64,000 bases of DNA, taken from positions 1,612,001-1,676,000 of the forward strand of contig NZ_CP053482.1 of the NCBI RefSeq assembly GCF_016772315.1, written 5' to 3'. Shown piece by piece: positions 44,103 to 54,175 of the stretch. A model generated the notes under the pieces. The model saw nothing but the letters and a program-made list of their open reading frames with translations. It ran no database searches and was not told the origin of the DNA. The stretch is from Thiothrix subterranea (GTDB lineage Bacteria > Pseudomonadota > Gammaproteobacteria > Thiotrichales > Thiotrichaceae). Made by a program: the position numbers and the translations under genes. Every line of letters starts with the position of its first letter. Position 1 is the first letter of the stretch.

Positions 44103-45370
44103 CGCTTTTTGCCTTTTTTGGCTGCCGCCGCTTTTTTCGCGAGTTTTTTCTTTTTGCTGCCCGCCGCCTTACCAGAAGCTTTGAGTTTCTGAGGGCCGGT
44201 GTATGTGCCGACCAAGCCTGCGATGGTGCGTCGATTAAAACGCTGTTTCAAAAACCGCTCGATATTCACCATTAAATTCCATTCGGAACTTTGCACGAGG
44301 GTAATCGCTGTACCCTTCGCATCGCCGCGCCCGGTGCGCCCAATGCGGTGGATGTAATGCACGCCGGTGCGCGGCACATCCACATTGATCACCAATTCCA
44401 CACCGGCAATGTCCAAACCCCGCGCCGCAAGGTCGGTCGAAATCAGCGCCTTGATCGTGCCATCACGGAAAAACGCCATAATGCGGTTGCGCTCTTTCTG
44501 ATCCATCTCGCCATGCAACACGCCACAACGCACGCCCTTGGCTTGCAAACCGCCGACCAATTCACTCGCACGCGCTCGGCTATTGGTGAATACCACCGCT
44601 TTCGCAAACGTTTCATTCAGCAGCAACCACGCCAGCAAACGTTGTTTGTGCGCAATATCATCAGCAATAATCACTTGTTGCTCAAGGTTTGCGTGTTCGT
44701 CTTGCAGCGTATTCAAGCGCAACATATCGGGGTCACGCAACAGCTTTTCGGCGATTTTAATCATGCCGTATTGCTGAAGCGTGGCAGAAAATAGCAGCGT
44801 TTGGCGTTCGGGATTACACGCCGCCGCAATGGTTTCTAGTTCTTGGCTGAAGCCCATTTCCAGCATCCGGTCGGCTTCGTCGAGGATCAGCACTTCTAAA
44901 CGCGAAAACTCAGGGGTTTGCGCCGCCATTAATTCCAGCACGCGCCCCGGTGTGGCGATGACGATTTCGGCATTGTTGAGCAACATGTTTTGCTGCACGC
45001 GAAAATCTGCGCCGCCCGTGATCAGCCCCACTTTTAGCCCGGTGAATTCGGTCAATTGTAGGCATTGCTGGTGAATTTGCTTTGCCAATTCGCGCGTCGG
45101 CACGAGTACCAAGGCGCGAGTACCGAAATATTCGGATGGGTTTGTTAGCAAATGGTGCAAGGTCGGCAGCAAAAACGCGGCGGTTTTGCCACTGCCGGTT
45201 TCAGCGCTGACCAGCAAATCGCGGCGCGTCATGGCGCGTGGAATCGCGGCTAACTGTACAGGGCGGGGTTGCACAAAGCCCATTTTTTGCGCAGCTTGTA
45301 ACAGCGGCGCGGCGAGTGCGAAGTCTGTAAAGGTGGGAACAGCCTGTGCCTGTTCGAGTTCCTGTTCCAT
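44099..45370 (-). CDS. DEAD-box RNA helicase (RhlE/SrmB-like)
   Basis: The 423-residue helicase has all core motifs: Q motif (GFVQPRPVQLAAIP), motif I AETGSGKTAAF, motif II LDEADRML, SAT in LLFSATLQ, and HRIGRTGR. The C-terminus is a Lys/Ala-rich tail (GSKKKKLAKKAAAAKK). It would remodel rRNA or mRNA. The ATG lies only 2 bp after the ptuB stop and its ribosome site (AGGAAC) is inside ptuB, so it is transcribed and probably translated with the Septu pair. The end overlaps the convergent GNAT gene by four bases. Confidence 0.92.
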   Translation of the reverse strand: MEQELEQAQAVPTFTDFALAAPLLQAAQKMGFVQPRPVQLAAIPRAMTRRDLLVSAETGSGKTAAFLLPTLHHLLTNPSEYFGTRALVLVPTRELAKQIHQQCLQLTEFTGLKVGLITGGADFRVQQNMLLNNAEIVIATPGRVLELMAAQTPEFSRLEVLILDEADRMLEMGFSQELETIAAACNPERQTLLFSATLQQYGMIKIAEKLLRDPDMLRLNTLQDEHANLEQQVIIADDIAHKQRLLAWLLLNETFAKAVVFTNSRARASELVGGLQAKGVRCGVLHGEMDQKERNRIMAFFRDGTIKALISTDLAARGLDIAGVELVINVDVPRTGVHYIHRIGRTGRGDAKGTAITLVQSSEWNLMVNIERFLKQRFNRRTIAGLVGTYTGPQKLKASGKAAGSKKKKLAKKAAAAKKGKKR

Positions 45371-45372
45371 AT

Positions 45373-46029
45373 TTAGTTGTTCCTTGATGCCTGTTTTAAG
45401 CGTTTAGTGAGGAAGTAAACGGCAACGCCGCTGTAAGGCTGAAGCTGATTATCTCGATTGGGGACAAGCCAATGTTCCAGTATTTTCTGAATTTGTGCAG
45501 GAGTGCGGCTGCCATCTTTTTTACCGAGCAGTCTAATGACATCATCGACAATTCTTTTACGATTTTGCACCAGACGTGAATAGTTCAAGTTCAAAACAGT
45601 GTTTAACTGCTGGTCAAATTCTGGATCATCTGCAAGAACTTTGCCGTTACCCAAGTACTTAATCTGGCTATCAATGCGATGAGTAGGATTTGCGGGGTGG
45701 TATTTAAGATCAGCATTGCCCTTTCTGGTGTCGCATGTCTGGTTTTTTGGAGGCTGACCTTCATTTCCGGTGCAAACACCCAACATATTTTTGTAATCAA
45801 GCTGGGCATTGGGGTGATTGTCTTGACACTGCCAATGTTCAATTTTCATCGTATCCACGCGAATCCGCTGCATACAGTCTGCACACAAATGCCCTTGTTC
45901 TCCCAACAAATGCTCACGGATTTTAGCTTTTACTGGGGTAAAACTGGCATCACCGTCATACATCGCACAGGGTTGTAAGCGGTATTGGGTCAGTTCATCC
46001 GGTTCCTGCTGCTTTTGAATTGCCCTCAT
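45373..46029 (-). CDS. ptuB: Septu PtuB-like HNH endonuclease
   Basis: The 218-residue protein follows the TIGR02646/PtuB pattern. The zinc-HNH core shows CADC (49-52), EH (64-65), YKNMLGVC (Asn 81, Cys 86) and CDTRKGN (Cys 99, Lys 103), and the N-terminus has the family-like KIREHLL. In Septu defence the ATPase PtuA releases or activates the nuclease PtuB during phage infection. Its start overlaps the ptuA stop by four bases. No reverse transcriptase or retron RNA is seen nearby, so this is a stand-alone Septu rather than a retron effector. Confidence 0.85.
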   Translation of the reverse strand: MRAIQKQQEPDELTQYRLQPCAMYDGDASFTPVKAKIREHLLGEQGHLCADCMQRIRVDTMKIEHWQCQDNHPNAQLDYKNMLGVCTGNEGQPPKNQTCDTRKGNADLKYHPANPTHRIDSQIKYLGNGKVLADDPEFDQQLNTVLNLNYSRLVQNRKRIVDDVIRLLGKKDGSRTPAQIQKILEHWLVPNRDNQLQPYSGVAVYFLTKRLKQASRNN

Positions 46030-47363
46030 GCAGCCTCATCTTCAGATTCTGCACCCAACATCGTCATTAGTGCTTCAGCACGCACAATATCCGGGATGTC
46101 ACCGTGCAGTTCTGCCTTCATTCGGGCAATTTCAATTTTTGCCTGATCGAATTTCTCGTCATCAATCAGCCGGAACAATGTATCCAACTGCTTTTCAACT
46201 CCCGCATTCCGCGAGAGTGTTTGTAAACCATCCGAGGTACTCATCAATTCATCCAGCACCTCATTGCTGGTCAAACCCTTGGCCTGTTGCGGAATGCTGT
46301 AATGGATGTCGTTGTTCTCATCCTGCGTCAGAATACGGATTTGACTGGCATCCACTTCACCCAATATTTGCGGCGAATGGGTGGATACGATGAACTGGCA
46401 ATTGGGGAAAGTCGCAGTGAGCTTCGGCAGTACCATTCGCTGCCAACTAGGGTGCAAGTGCAAATCCACTTCATCAATCAACACAATCCCTTCACCTTCC
46501 AATGGATTTTTCAGCGGAGGATTGGCAATCGCCAAACGACGGGCAAGATCGGCAACCAAAGCAATCAAACATTTCTCACCGTCGGAAAGCTGATCGACCC
46601 GCACCTCTTGCCCATGCTTATTAACAGTCATCCGCAACGGACTGCGCCGCACTGCAAATTCCGAAAAATCAGGAAGAAAAACCTCTAACGCCCTGCGAAC
46701 AGCCTGTAACTGAATATCCTGATAGTTAGTTTTTTTTCTATTGCGGGCGTAAACATCATCAACTTCCCACATAGTATCCAAGAGTTTACGGATCTCTTTT
46801 TCATGTTCCACATCTTCCCGATTGCGAAACCACTCGAAAAAACTGCGGAAATTGGAAGCACTGGTCAAAGCCTCATCCCAAGCATCCAGCAATCCAAATT
46901 CATGAGAAGTACGGATACGCAAAGGAATATCAAGCACTGCCCGGTTTACTGGGTAATAGGCGAACAATGGGATAGAACACTGTTCATCTGTATCAGTAAT
47001 CTGTTGCTGAATGGTTTTGGCATATTCGGACAGCTTGTCTAACACGGTTACAGAATCGGAACGAACATGACCTGCTTTACCTTTCACCAATTGCCAATGA
47101 AATGGACTAGCACTATTAGTATCAACGTTGAGCATCCCATAGCTTGCCCGATTATAAATATCCAGCTCACTAATCGCTCGACCAGAACCACCAGCACGCC
47201 GAACACGGGCAACCACCCACGATAATAAAATCGCCAACGCATCCAGCACTGACGACTTGCCCGCTCCATTAGTCCCCACCAATACAGTCAGTTGCGGGTC
47301 TAACGCAAGTTCGAGTTTTTTGAAACCCCGGAAGTTTTCCAAGGTCAGTTGCTTGAGTTTCAT
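46026..47363 (-). CDS. ptuA: Septu PtuA-like ATPase
   Basis: The 445-residue ATPase of the ABC/SMC-like AAA_15/AAA_21 type has Walker A GTNGAGKS (30-37), the signature-like RVDQLSDGEKCLIALVADLA, Walker B GIVLIDEVDLHLHP and the switch histidine in FIVSTHSPQIL. The C-terminal extension of about 100 residues is predicted helical, as expected for the part that contacts PtuB. It is the first gene of a minus-strand operon ptuA-ptuB-DEAD helicase. Confidence 0.86.
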   Translation of the reverse strand: MKLKQLTLENFRGFKKLELALDPQLTVLVGTNGAGKSSVLDALAILLSWVVARVRRAGGSGRAISELDIYNRASYGMLNVDTNSASPFHWQLVKGKAGHVRSDSVTVLDKLSEYAKTIQQQITDTDEQCSIPLFAYYPVNRAVLDIPLRIRTSHEFGLLDAWDEALTSASNFRSFFEWFRNREDVEHEKEIRKLLDTMWEVDDVYARNRKKTNYQDIQLQAVRRALEVFLPDFSEFAVRRSPLRMTVNKHGQEVRVDQLSDGEKCLIALVADLARRLAIANPPLKNPLEGEGIVLIDEVDLHLHPSWQRMVLPKLTATFPNCQFIVSTHSPQILGEVDASQIRILTQDENNDIHYSIPQQAKGLTSNEVLDELMSTSDGLQTLSRNAGVEKQLDTLFRLIDDEKFDQAKIEIARMKAELHGDIPDIVRAEALMTMLGAESEDEAA

Positions 47364-47573
47364 CCCATTGTTCCATCACAATATTTACAAAAGGCAAGCG
47401 CCTGTTTAAGACACTTGCCTATTGTACGGCATTTCATGCGAATTCTTTCACTAAGCCTGCGTTCTCATTCCATTCGTCCACTGTTTGATACACACCAATC
47501 CATTTATTCTATAAACAAAAAAATAAAAAACTAATATCTAAGGCTCTTGTAATGGGTAACAGAGAGTTCATTT

Positions 47574-49754
47574 ATGTTAAAAAACATTCTGACAGGTTGC
47601 ATGATTGCAGCCGGTTTCAACGTGGGGAGCACGGTTTGCGCGGAAACAGCGACAACACAAACACCAGCCGCCTTACAACAACTTATGCAGTCACCGCGCA
47701 GCCCAAGCAAGCTCCAAGGTGGGTTAGACCAGCTTGCAGCCTCTAGCAATGCCCGTACCACCAGAAGTCTTGCAGCGCCAAACGCTCTAATGAGTACCCT
47801 CTTGCCACCTACCGCTAACGGCTACGTGGTTATTGATGCCGTTGCCACCGATGGTAATACCACGGCGTTAGCGACGAAATTGAAGGCATTGGGCATGAAC
47901 GGTATCGCCACGTTTGGGAAGATGGTGTCAGGTAGTTTTCCGGTCGATAAATTGGCAGAGATGGAAGGCGTCGCCGAATTGAATTTCGCCCGTTCTTCAA
48001 CCTTTCGTAATAACCACGGGGACGCAACGCAGGGAAAAGTAAAAAGTCAGGGTGATCAAGCCATTCAAGCGGACAAAGCCCGACGTCAACTGAACGTAAC
48101 CGGTAAAAACGTCCCTGTCGGGGTGATCTCTGATAGCTATAACTGTCTAGGCGGTGCAGCATTGGGCGTAAGCAAGGGTGAATTACCCCGCAATGTTAAT
48201 CTTTTAAAAGAATATTTTATTTTTGAGAAAGACCCTCAGACCGAACTCATAGTCGAAAAGGTATGCGGTAACACAGTCCCTGTAGATGAAGGTCGCGCCC
48301 TCATGGAAGTTATCCACGACGTTGCCCCTGATGCTCCCTTGTTATTCCATACTGCCCAAGGAGGAGAAGCCAATTATGCGCAAGCCATCATTAATCTGGC
48401 AGATGCAGGGGCGAAAGTTATTGTCGATGATGCTTTCTATCTGACTGAACCATACTTTCAAGATGGTGTCATTTCTCAAGCCATTGATCAGGTAAAAAGC
48501 CGGGGAGTAACCTATTTCAGTTCTGCCGGTAACAGCGGGCGCGATTCAGCGGAATTCACGGACTATGCAGAAGATACCTCATTGGGATTGCCTCTTGTCG
48601 ATTTCGATCCGAGTGCGGCGGTGGATAGTTGTTTTGAAATTGAAATTCCTCCCGGCGCTACGTTCCAATTGTTACTGCAATGGGATGAACCGTTTACTTC
48701 AGCCGGTGGCGCAGGTGCTACCAATGATCTTGGTCTGCTGCTCTATGCGGGCAGTAATTGTGAGGCGTTTCAGTTCTACAGCAATATACCCAATATAGGC
48801 ATGGATGCACTGGATGGCTTTGCTACAGCCAATCCATTCCCCGACCGACCATTCACGGTAAGTGTCCGTATTGCTAGGTTGGAAGGCAATAAACCCGGCA
48901 AATTGAAAACCATTGTTTATGGCGCAACCATCACGGATCAAAACGACACCAACAGCAGTACAATAACCAGTCACGCCAATAGCCGTGGCGGTATGGGCGT
49001 GGGAGCGGCCTATTATCGTGAAACCCCAAAATTTGGGCAGAGTCCAGCCCTTGTAGAAAGTTACTCATCCGCAGGTGGAACCCCCATTCTGTTTGATAGC
49101 AAAGGCAATCGCTTAGCAAAACCGGAACAACGCGAACAACCTGCGATCATTGGCCCTGACGGTGTGGACACATCGTTTTTCAGTGGCCCTGACTTGGATA
49201 ATTCCGGGTATCCTGATTTCTTTGGTACGTCTGCGTCCGCCCCACACTTGGCGGGTGTCGCCGCCCTGATGCGGGAAAGGAATCCGTTTGCCTCGCCGGA
49301 TCATGTTTACAACGCCATAAAAAGCACCGCACGGGATATGAATGATCCCAATACCGCAAATTTTGATCGGGGCTTCGATTATGGAACGGGTTACGGATTC
49401 GTGGATGCGCTACGTGCCGTAGATAAAATTTCTCCGCCCCAAGCTTGGTACTGCGATGGCAAGCTTGCCACTATTCTAGGCACTACAGGCGCGGATAACC
49501 TTGTTGGTACCGCAGGCGATGATGTCATCGTCGGATTAGGTGGCAATGATTCTATCGACGGCAAAGAGGGTAACGACCTCATTTGTGGCGACGCGGGGAA
49601 TGACAAGCTATCGGGTGGTGATGGCAAGGACATTCTCTACGGTGGAGATGGAGACGATCTATTGTCCGGTGGCCCTGGACGTGACATTTTGCGGGGTGGC
49701 CCAGGTAAGGACACCTTGTCGGATGCCACCAAAGAAGACAAACTCGAACAATAA
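47574..49754 (+). CDS. Secreted subtilase/sedolisin-like protease with RTX repeats
   Basis: The 726-residue protein starts with a signal-like segment ([18 protein letters not shown]). The protease domain (about 175-610) shows Asp 187 in VGVISDSYN, Asn 320 in FSSAGNSGR and Ser 553 in [16 protein letters not shown]. In place of the subtilisin HGT motif it has [17 protein letters not shown], with Glu 239 where His stands, which recalls the Ser-Glu-Asp triad of sedolisins (S53). The C-terminus (about 630-715) has RTX nonapeptide repeats ([20 protein letters not shown]), binding calcium and suggesting type I secretion, although an N-terminal signal is also present. Confidence 0.85.
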   Translation: MLKNILTGCMIAAGFNVGSTVCAETATTQTPAALQQLMQSPRSPSKLQGGLDQLAASSNARTTRSLAAPNALMSTLLPPTANGYVVIDAVATDGNTTALATKLKALGMNGIATFGKMVSGSFPVDKLAEMEGVAELNFARSSTFRNNHGDATQGKVKSQGDQAIQADKARRQLNVTGKNVPVGVISDSYNCLGGAALGVSKGELPRNVNLLKEYFIFEKDPQTELIVEKVCGNTVPVDEGRALMEVIHDVAPDAPLLFHTAQGGEANYAQAIINLADAGAKVIVDDAFYLTEPYFQDGVISQAIDQVKSRGVTYFSSAGNSGRDSAEFTDYAEDTSLGLPLVDFDPSAAVDSCFEIEIPPGATFQLLLQWDEPFTSAGGAGATNDLGLLLYAGSNCEAFQFYSNIPNIGMDALDGFATANPFPDRPFTVSVRIARLEGNKPGKLKTIVYGATITDQNDTNSSTITSHANSRGGMGVGAAYYRETPKFGQSPALVESYSSAGGTPILFDSKGNRLAKPEQREQPAIIGPDGVDTSFFSGPDLDNSGYPDFFGTSASAPHLAGVAALMRERNPFASPDHVYNAIKSTARDMNDPNTANFDRGFDYGTGYGFVDALRAVDKISPPQAWYCDGKLATILGTTGADNLVGTAGDDVIVGLGGNDSIDGKEGNDLICGDAGNDKLSGGDGKDILYGGDGDDLLSGGPGRDILRGGPGKDTLSDATKEDKLEQ

Positions 49755-49765
49755 GTCACTCAACG

Positions 49766-49797
49766 GTTTGCTCCGCCCATGATCGGACGGAGCAAAC
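49766..49797. terminator. Hairpin between convergent protease and PEPCK genes
   Basis: GTTTGCTCCG (49766-49775) and CGGAGCAAAC (49788-49797) form a perfect 10-bp stem around a 12-nt loop. No T-run follows, but the position between two convergent stops fits a shared termination or blocking role. Confidence 0.55.
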
Positions 49798-49806
49798 GTC
49801 ATGTCA

Positions 49807-52800
49807 CTAGCTCAACAAATCCGCGCCTATCGTCCCCTGCAAGCTCTCCAAATACCCCGCTGTGCGAATCCGCGCCAGCTTATCCTGCGCCTGTTGCAAC
49901 CGTCCGGCAATATCCAGCCGTTCCGCCACATCCTGATGGGTTTCTTTGGCGAGAAACGCTTGCAGATACGCACAATGCCGTTCCCACAGTTCCGCATCAC
50001 GCTGCTGCTTGGTTTCCAACCGCTGCTGATACCAATCGGATGCCAGCAATGCCTCGCGGGTAAACAATGCGCGAATCTCAGGATGGTGCGCATCCTTGCC
50101 CTCATACTGCCCCGTTGCCATGATATGCAGCAAAGCTTTCAGCGGCGGGCAAGCATCTTCAATACTGCCATCGTCCAAATACGCCTGCGCCACCTGCTGC
50201 TGCGCTTCGACGATATTGTTCACGCCATCCACGAACACATCCATGCCCTGCGTTTCGGGTTTGAGGATGTCTTCGCCGAACACCACCGCCGGATTGTCGA
50301 AGATTTTGCCCATGAAGGTGGCGACAAAGCGGTCGGTAATCCGATACCCCAAGCGGCTGGCTTGCACCCATTGCCCGTGATGCTCGAAATCGCTCAAGGC
50401 TTCCAGATAGCCGTGTTCAATCAAATACGCCGGATCACGCTCGTTTTCACGCAGCCGTGACCAGATTTCGGGAATCAGCAAACTGATGTCGTGGTCAACG
50501 CGCAAATTCGCGCCGATATAGCCCGCCGCGCTGGAAAAGCCCGCGTAGCCGCTGATCATGAACGACACCAGCGCATTGTTCAAATCCGCCGTGGTACGCA
50601 ACGCATTGAACGGTGCTTTGGTCAACGCACCTTCGCTGCCCGCGCCAGTGGTGGACGGCGATTTGCCGGTGACGCTACAGATGAAATCCATGAACAGTTC
50701 CGGCAATTCCTGATAATGGATCGGGTTAAAAACTGCCAGCGGACGAATCCCCTTACCCGGCGGATTGTTGCGCCGCCCGGTCAGCACTGCATCCACGGGT
50801 GTCATCAGCGGCTGATCCAACGGCACGCGCCGCAGGAAACGCGCCCCCATTTCCGCAATGTATTTACGCATCGGCTGTTGCAAATCAGGGCGGATTTGCA
50901 AATAACGCGGGTTTTCGCTGGGCTTACCATTCACCAAACGCGGGTTGGCGGACGACACCACGTATTCGCCGGACTCACACGCCGCTTGCAGCAGATTAGC
51001 CATTGGCGCGGTGTATTTCTGGAACTCGACCACATCCTCAACGATTTCGGTGAGGTTATCGCCCTTGAGCGGCTCGAAATTGGCAATGAAATTGCCCATT
51101 TGCGCCATGTCGAACTCGGTTTGCTTGTCAAAACCGCGATGAATCGCTTCATCAGGGCGTTGGAACAGGCGATATTCGCAGTTTTTCACCAGTTTTACGC
51201 TGGGGTTGGAGGATTTCGGCGACGTGTTGGGTAATGCTGCCGCGCTGACTACGACCGACGCGCTAATATCGTCTTCCATCTGCACTTTTTCGGTGGCGAT
51301 AAAATCTTGACGGACTTTGTAGGTGCGCCAGTTGCCGCCCTTGCCCAAGCCGACCCGCAAATACGAGGCGACCAAATCGCGCCCCTCCTGCTTGAGCGCG
51401 TTCCCCGGCATCCCGTTGATCACGTCCACCGAGAAATGGCTGCGCCAATCATTGCCCCATTCTGGTTTGTACATGCGCTTGATAATGAAAGCTTGCGACA
51501 AAATCCGCGCAGGAATCGCCGACAGCCACGCATTGTAGGCATCGGTATGGCTGGGTGATGGCGTAAACAACTTGATCACCGAGCCAAGGCTGCGTTCTTC
51601 ACTGAGCGGTTGGCGGGAAGGGTCACGGTCTTCGTCTGCGCATTCGGGCTTGAAGCGGGTGCTGTAATCGTAGTCGAAAATCGCCGCGACTTGATCCATA
51701 TCCGTCTCGAAATCTTGCACGAATACTGGGCCGTAAATCACCGCATCATTCAGCGATTTGGAAATTTCGGACTTGCCGCCACCGGATACCGTGCAGGGCT
51801 TGTGGCAAAACGTGCCTTCCGCATCCGTACCAATAATCCGCCAGCTTGGAGCAGACGGGTGTTTCTGCATCTCGGTCTTGTAGCCGTTGGGCTGCATATA
51901 GACTTTATTCGGGCGCAATTTAAGGCTGTGTTCGCCGCTGGCATTTTTCCAGCGAATGCTTTGGGTGCGCAAATCCATGCGGATGTCGAGCGGCAAATAG
52001 ATCAGATCGGGGTGTACCTTGTCGATGGCGTAGCCTTCGGGTTGCACGTCCATCACCGCGCCAAATTGCGTCACCATGCTGTCGAAATTGTAAACGTCAG
52101 GACGTTTGCGGGTGCGGCTATCCGTGCCGTATTCTTCGCCGTGGTTACGGCGTTGGAACGCGAGTGCGCCGCCTGCGTGTTCTTCTTCAGCCAGCCCGAA
52201 CAGGTTGGCGGAATAGCTGATCTGGGTTTTGACTTCTTTCTTGCAATAGCCGTAATAGTTGTCGGCGAGGATGGTGACAATCACGCCGCGTTTATCGCGT
52301 GCCACAATTTTGAAAGCACTGCCGTCGTTGTAACGTTCGCCCTCTTCTTTCCAGCACATGCCGTCTTTGCGCTGGCGTGCGCTGGCTTGATCGTAATGCG
52401 GCAAACCCAATTCCTGTTTGGTCAGGCGGGTCAAATGCGGGGCAAGAATCACGCAGCCGGTATGCCCTGTCCAATGCTCCACGTCGAGCGCGGCATCGTG
52501 TTTGGGCAGGTAGGGGTTGCCTGCATTGCCGAAAATGCTTTCGACAAAATCGAGGTTGCTGACCAGATTGCCGGGGGCAAAAAAGCGGATTTCCATGCTC
52601 TTTTCGGCTTCGCTACCGGGGATTTCGGGGCAAACTACGGGGCGTAATAATAGCGATACGAATAGACGCGCTTTGTGTTCTTCATTGGCGGTAAAAGGCA
52701 GTGCCAGCAAGTCGTCCGGCGGGTTGAGGGCGTGTTGCAACATCCGCGCATACGCTATTTTCGGCACGGCTTTTTTGTCACCGGGGATCGGCAAGCCGCC

Positions 52801-53253
52801 TTCGGCAATGTGGAACGAGCCTTTGGTGGTGCGGCGGTCATTCGCCGGGTTGTGCAAAATGCCTTGCTTGATGCGATAGCTCGATACGATGTCGGATTTG
52901 AAGGCATCGCCATCAGACGGTAAGGAGAGTTCCCGCGCCACGCCGTAGCGGTCGAGGACGATGCTGTTACCGGGCAGGCGGACTTTTTCCGCGCCACAAT
53001 CCGCGAGATAGCTGTCGAGGAAATCTTGAATACGCTGGTCGGCTGGGCAAAGATAGCCTGCCAACAAACGGTTTTTTTCGCGGTAACTGGCGAGCAAGTC
53101 GTCGGCGATGGAGAGGAATTCGTTGTCTCCGGCATGGGAGGCGGGTTGCCCAGTGGAGGAGAGTTTGAGGTTGATGTAAAGCTGTAAGCGGCGGCGCTCG
53201 GCATCAGTGTCTGGGCGTAACTTACCCAAACCCAAGGATTGTTCCATATTCAT
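49807..53253 (-). CDS. PPi-type phosphoenolpyruvate carboxykinase
   Basis: The 1148-residue protein follows the pyrophosphate-dependent PEPCK family described from Propionibacterium and Entamoeba, which interconverts PEP, CO2 and phosphate with oxaloacetate and PPi. Shared segments include LPSDGDAFKSDIVSSYR, GHTGCVILAPHLT, DNYYGYCKKEVKTQISYSAN, CHKPCTVSGGGKSEISKSL, LFQRPDEAIHRGFDKQ and SPSTTGAGSEGALTKAPFNA; the length is the family's usual 1100-1200. SGGGKS is the kinase-type P-loop. The enzyme would link PPi from biosynthesis to anaplerosis. The ATG at 53253 or 53247 is the likely start; the longer frame adds 49 unconserved residues. Confidence 0.9.
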   Translation of the reverse strand: MNMEQSLGLGKLRPDTDAERRRLQLYINLKLSSTGQPASHAGDNEFLSIADDLLASYREKNRLLAGYLCPADQRIQDFLDSYLADCGAEKVRLPGNSIVLDRYGVARELSLPSDGDAFKSDIVSSYRIKQGILHNPANDRRTTKGSFHIAEGGLPIPGDKKAVPKIAYARMLQHALNPPDDLLALPFTANEEHKARLFVSLLLRPVVCPEIPGSEAEKSMEIRFFAPGNLVSNLDFVESIFGNAGNPYLPKHDAALDVEHWTGHTGCVILAPHLTRLTKQELGLPHYDQASARQRKDGMCWKEEGERYNDGSAFKIVARDKRGVIVTILADNYYGYCKKEVKTQISYSANLFGLAEEEHAGGALAFQRRNHGEEYGTDSRTRKRPDVYNFDSMVTQFGAVMDVQPEGYAIDKVHPDLIYLPLDIRMDLRTQSIRWKNASGEHSLKLRPNKVYMQPNGYKTEMQKHPSAPSWRIIGTDAEGTFCHKPCTVSGGGKSEISKSLNDAVIYGPVFVQDFETDMDQVAAIFDYDYSTRFKPECADEDRDPSRQPLSEERSLGSVIKLFTPSPSHTDAYNAWLSAIPARILSQAFIIKRMYKPEWGNDWRSHFSVDVINGMPGNALKQEGRDLVASYLRVGLGKGGNWRTYKVRQDFIATEKVQMEDDISASVVVSAAALPNTSPKSSNPSVKLVKNCEYRLFQRPDEAIHRGFDKQTEFDMAQMGNFIANFEPLKGDNLTEIVEDVVEFQKYTAPMANLLQAACESGEYVVSSANPRLVNGKPSENPRYLQIRPDLQQPMRKYIAEMGARFLRRVPLDQPLMTPVDAVLTGRRNNPPGKGIRPLAVFNPIHYQELPELFMDFICSVTGKSPSTTGAGSEGALTKAPFNALRTTADLNNALVSFMISGYAGFSSAAGYIGANLRVDHDISLLIPEIWSRLRENERDPAYLIEHGYLEALSDFEHHGQWVQASRLGYRITDRFVATFMGKIFDNPAVVFGEDILKPETQGMDVFVDGVNNIVEAQQQVAQAYLDDGSIEDACPPLKALLHIMATGQYEGKDAHHPEIRALFTREALLASDWYQQRLETKQQRDAELWERHCAYLQAFLAKETHQDVAERLDIAGRLQQAQDKLARIRTAGYLESLQGTIGADLLS

Positions 53254-53366
53254 GTAGGGCTGCTCTCGTTGGTGTGCTAACTGTGGGTGATGGCGCAAAG
53301 AGTACCGAGAAGCGGGCAGAAATGCCATATCCCCGCATGGAGTGAATATTAGCAAGTAATTATTTA

Positions 53367-54065
53367 TTAAAGGGATTTGCAACGCACCGGCAGTGACCAA
53401 TTGATAGGAATTCTACCATTGGCAAGCAAAAATGCATTGGCGCGGGAAAACGGCTGGCTACCGAAAAAACCACGCCGTGCTGACAAGGGCGACGGGTGCA
53501 CACTGGCAATGATGCAATGGCGCGTGGTGTCGATCAGTGCGGTTTTTTTCTGCGCGTGATTGCCCCACAGAATAAACACCACGGGTTGGGTTTGGGTGCT
53601 AACGGCTTGGATAATGGTATCGGTGAAGGTTTCCCAGCCGCGTTTTTGATGGCTACCTGCATTGCCTGCCTCTACCGTCAGCACGGTATTGAGCAGCAAC
53701 ACGCCCTGCGCTGCCCACGCTTGCAAGCAACCGGTATGGCGGTTGTCGATGCCGAGGTCGTCTTGCAATTCGCGGTTGATATTGAGCAGCGAACGCGGCA
53801 ACGGGGTAACATCGGGTTGCACTGAAAATGCCAGTCCGTGGGCGTGTCCGGGCGTGGGGTATGGGTCTTGACCGAGAATCACCACGTTGACCTGATCCAG
53901 CGGTGTGCTTTGCAGGGCGTTGAAACGCTGTTCTGGCGGGGGTAGGATGTGTTTGCCAGCCGCAGCTTCGGCTTGCAGAAAGTGGCTCAAAGTGAGCATG
54001 TAGGGTTTGGTGAATTCTGCACCGATGGCAGTTTGCCAGCTTGGGGGGAGTGAGGTGTTTTGCAT
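53367..54065 (-). CDS. ung: Uracil-DNA glycosylase
   Basis: The 232-residue family 1 enzyme removes uracil from DNA. The catalytic Asp is in [19 protein letters not shown], the uracil-recognition part is [19 protein letters not shown], and the DNA-intercalation motif is [13 protein letters not shown]. The ATG at 54065 is preferred to 54095 because AAGGT lies 6 nt before it and MQNTSLPP fits the family start. Confidence 0.95.
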   Translation of the reverse strand: MQNTSLPPSWQTAIGAEFTKPYMLTLSHFLQAEAAAGKHILPPPEQRFNALQSTPLDQVNVVILGQDPYPTPGHAHGLAFSVQPDVTPLPRSLLNINRELQDDLGIDNRHTGCLQAWAAQGVLLLNTVLTVEAGNAGSHQKRGWETFTDTIIQAVSTQTQPVVFILWGNHAQKKTALIDTTRHCIIASVHPSPLSARRGFFGSQPFSRANAFLLANGRIPINWSLPVRCKSL

Positions 54066-54175
54066 CGATTTACCTTGTTCAACAGTCGCGGGCATGTGTT
54101 ATAGCATAGCGGTGACAGCGTTCACATTACGCTATACTGCAAGCATTCAAGAAACAGCCTGTTTGGAGACAACCG

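Noticed and set aside
46026-47573. Retron around the Septu-like pair
   Set aside because: PtuAB-like proteins also act as retron effectors, but no reverse transcriptase or msr/msd-like structure is present beside them.
49821-53200. Long plus-strand open frames opposite the PEPCK gene
   Set aside because: They are mirror frames of a strongly conserved coding sequence and show no protein family features of their own.
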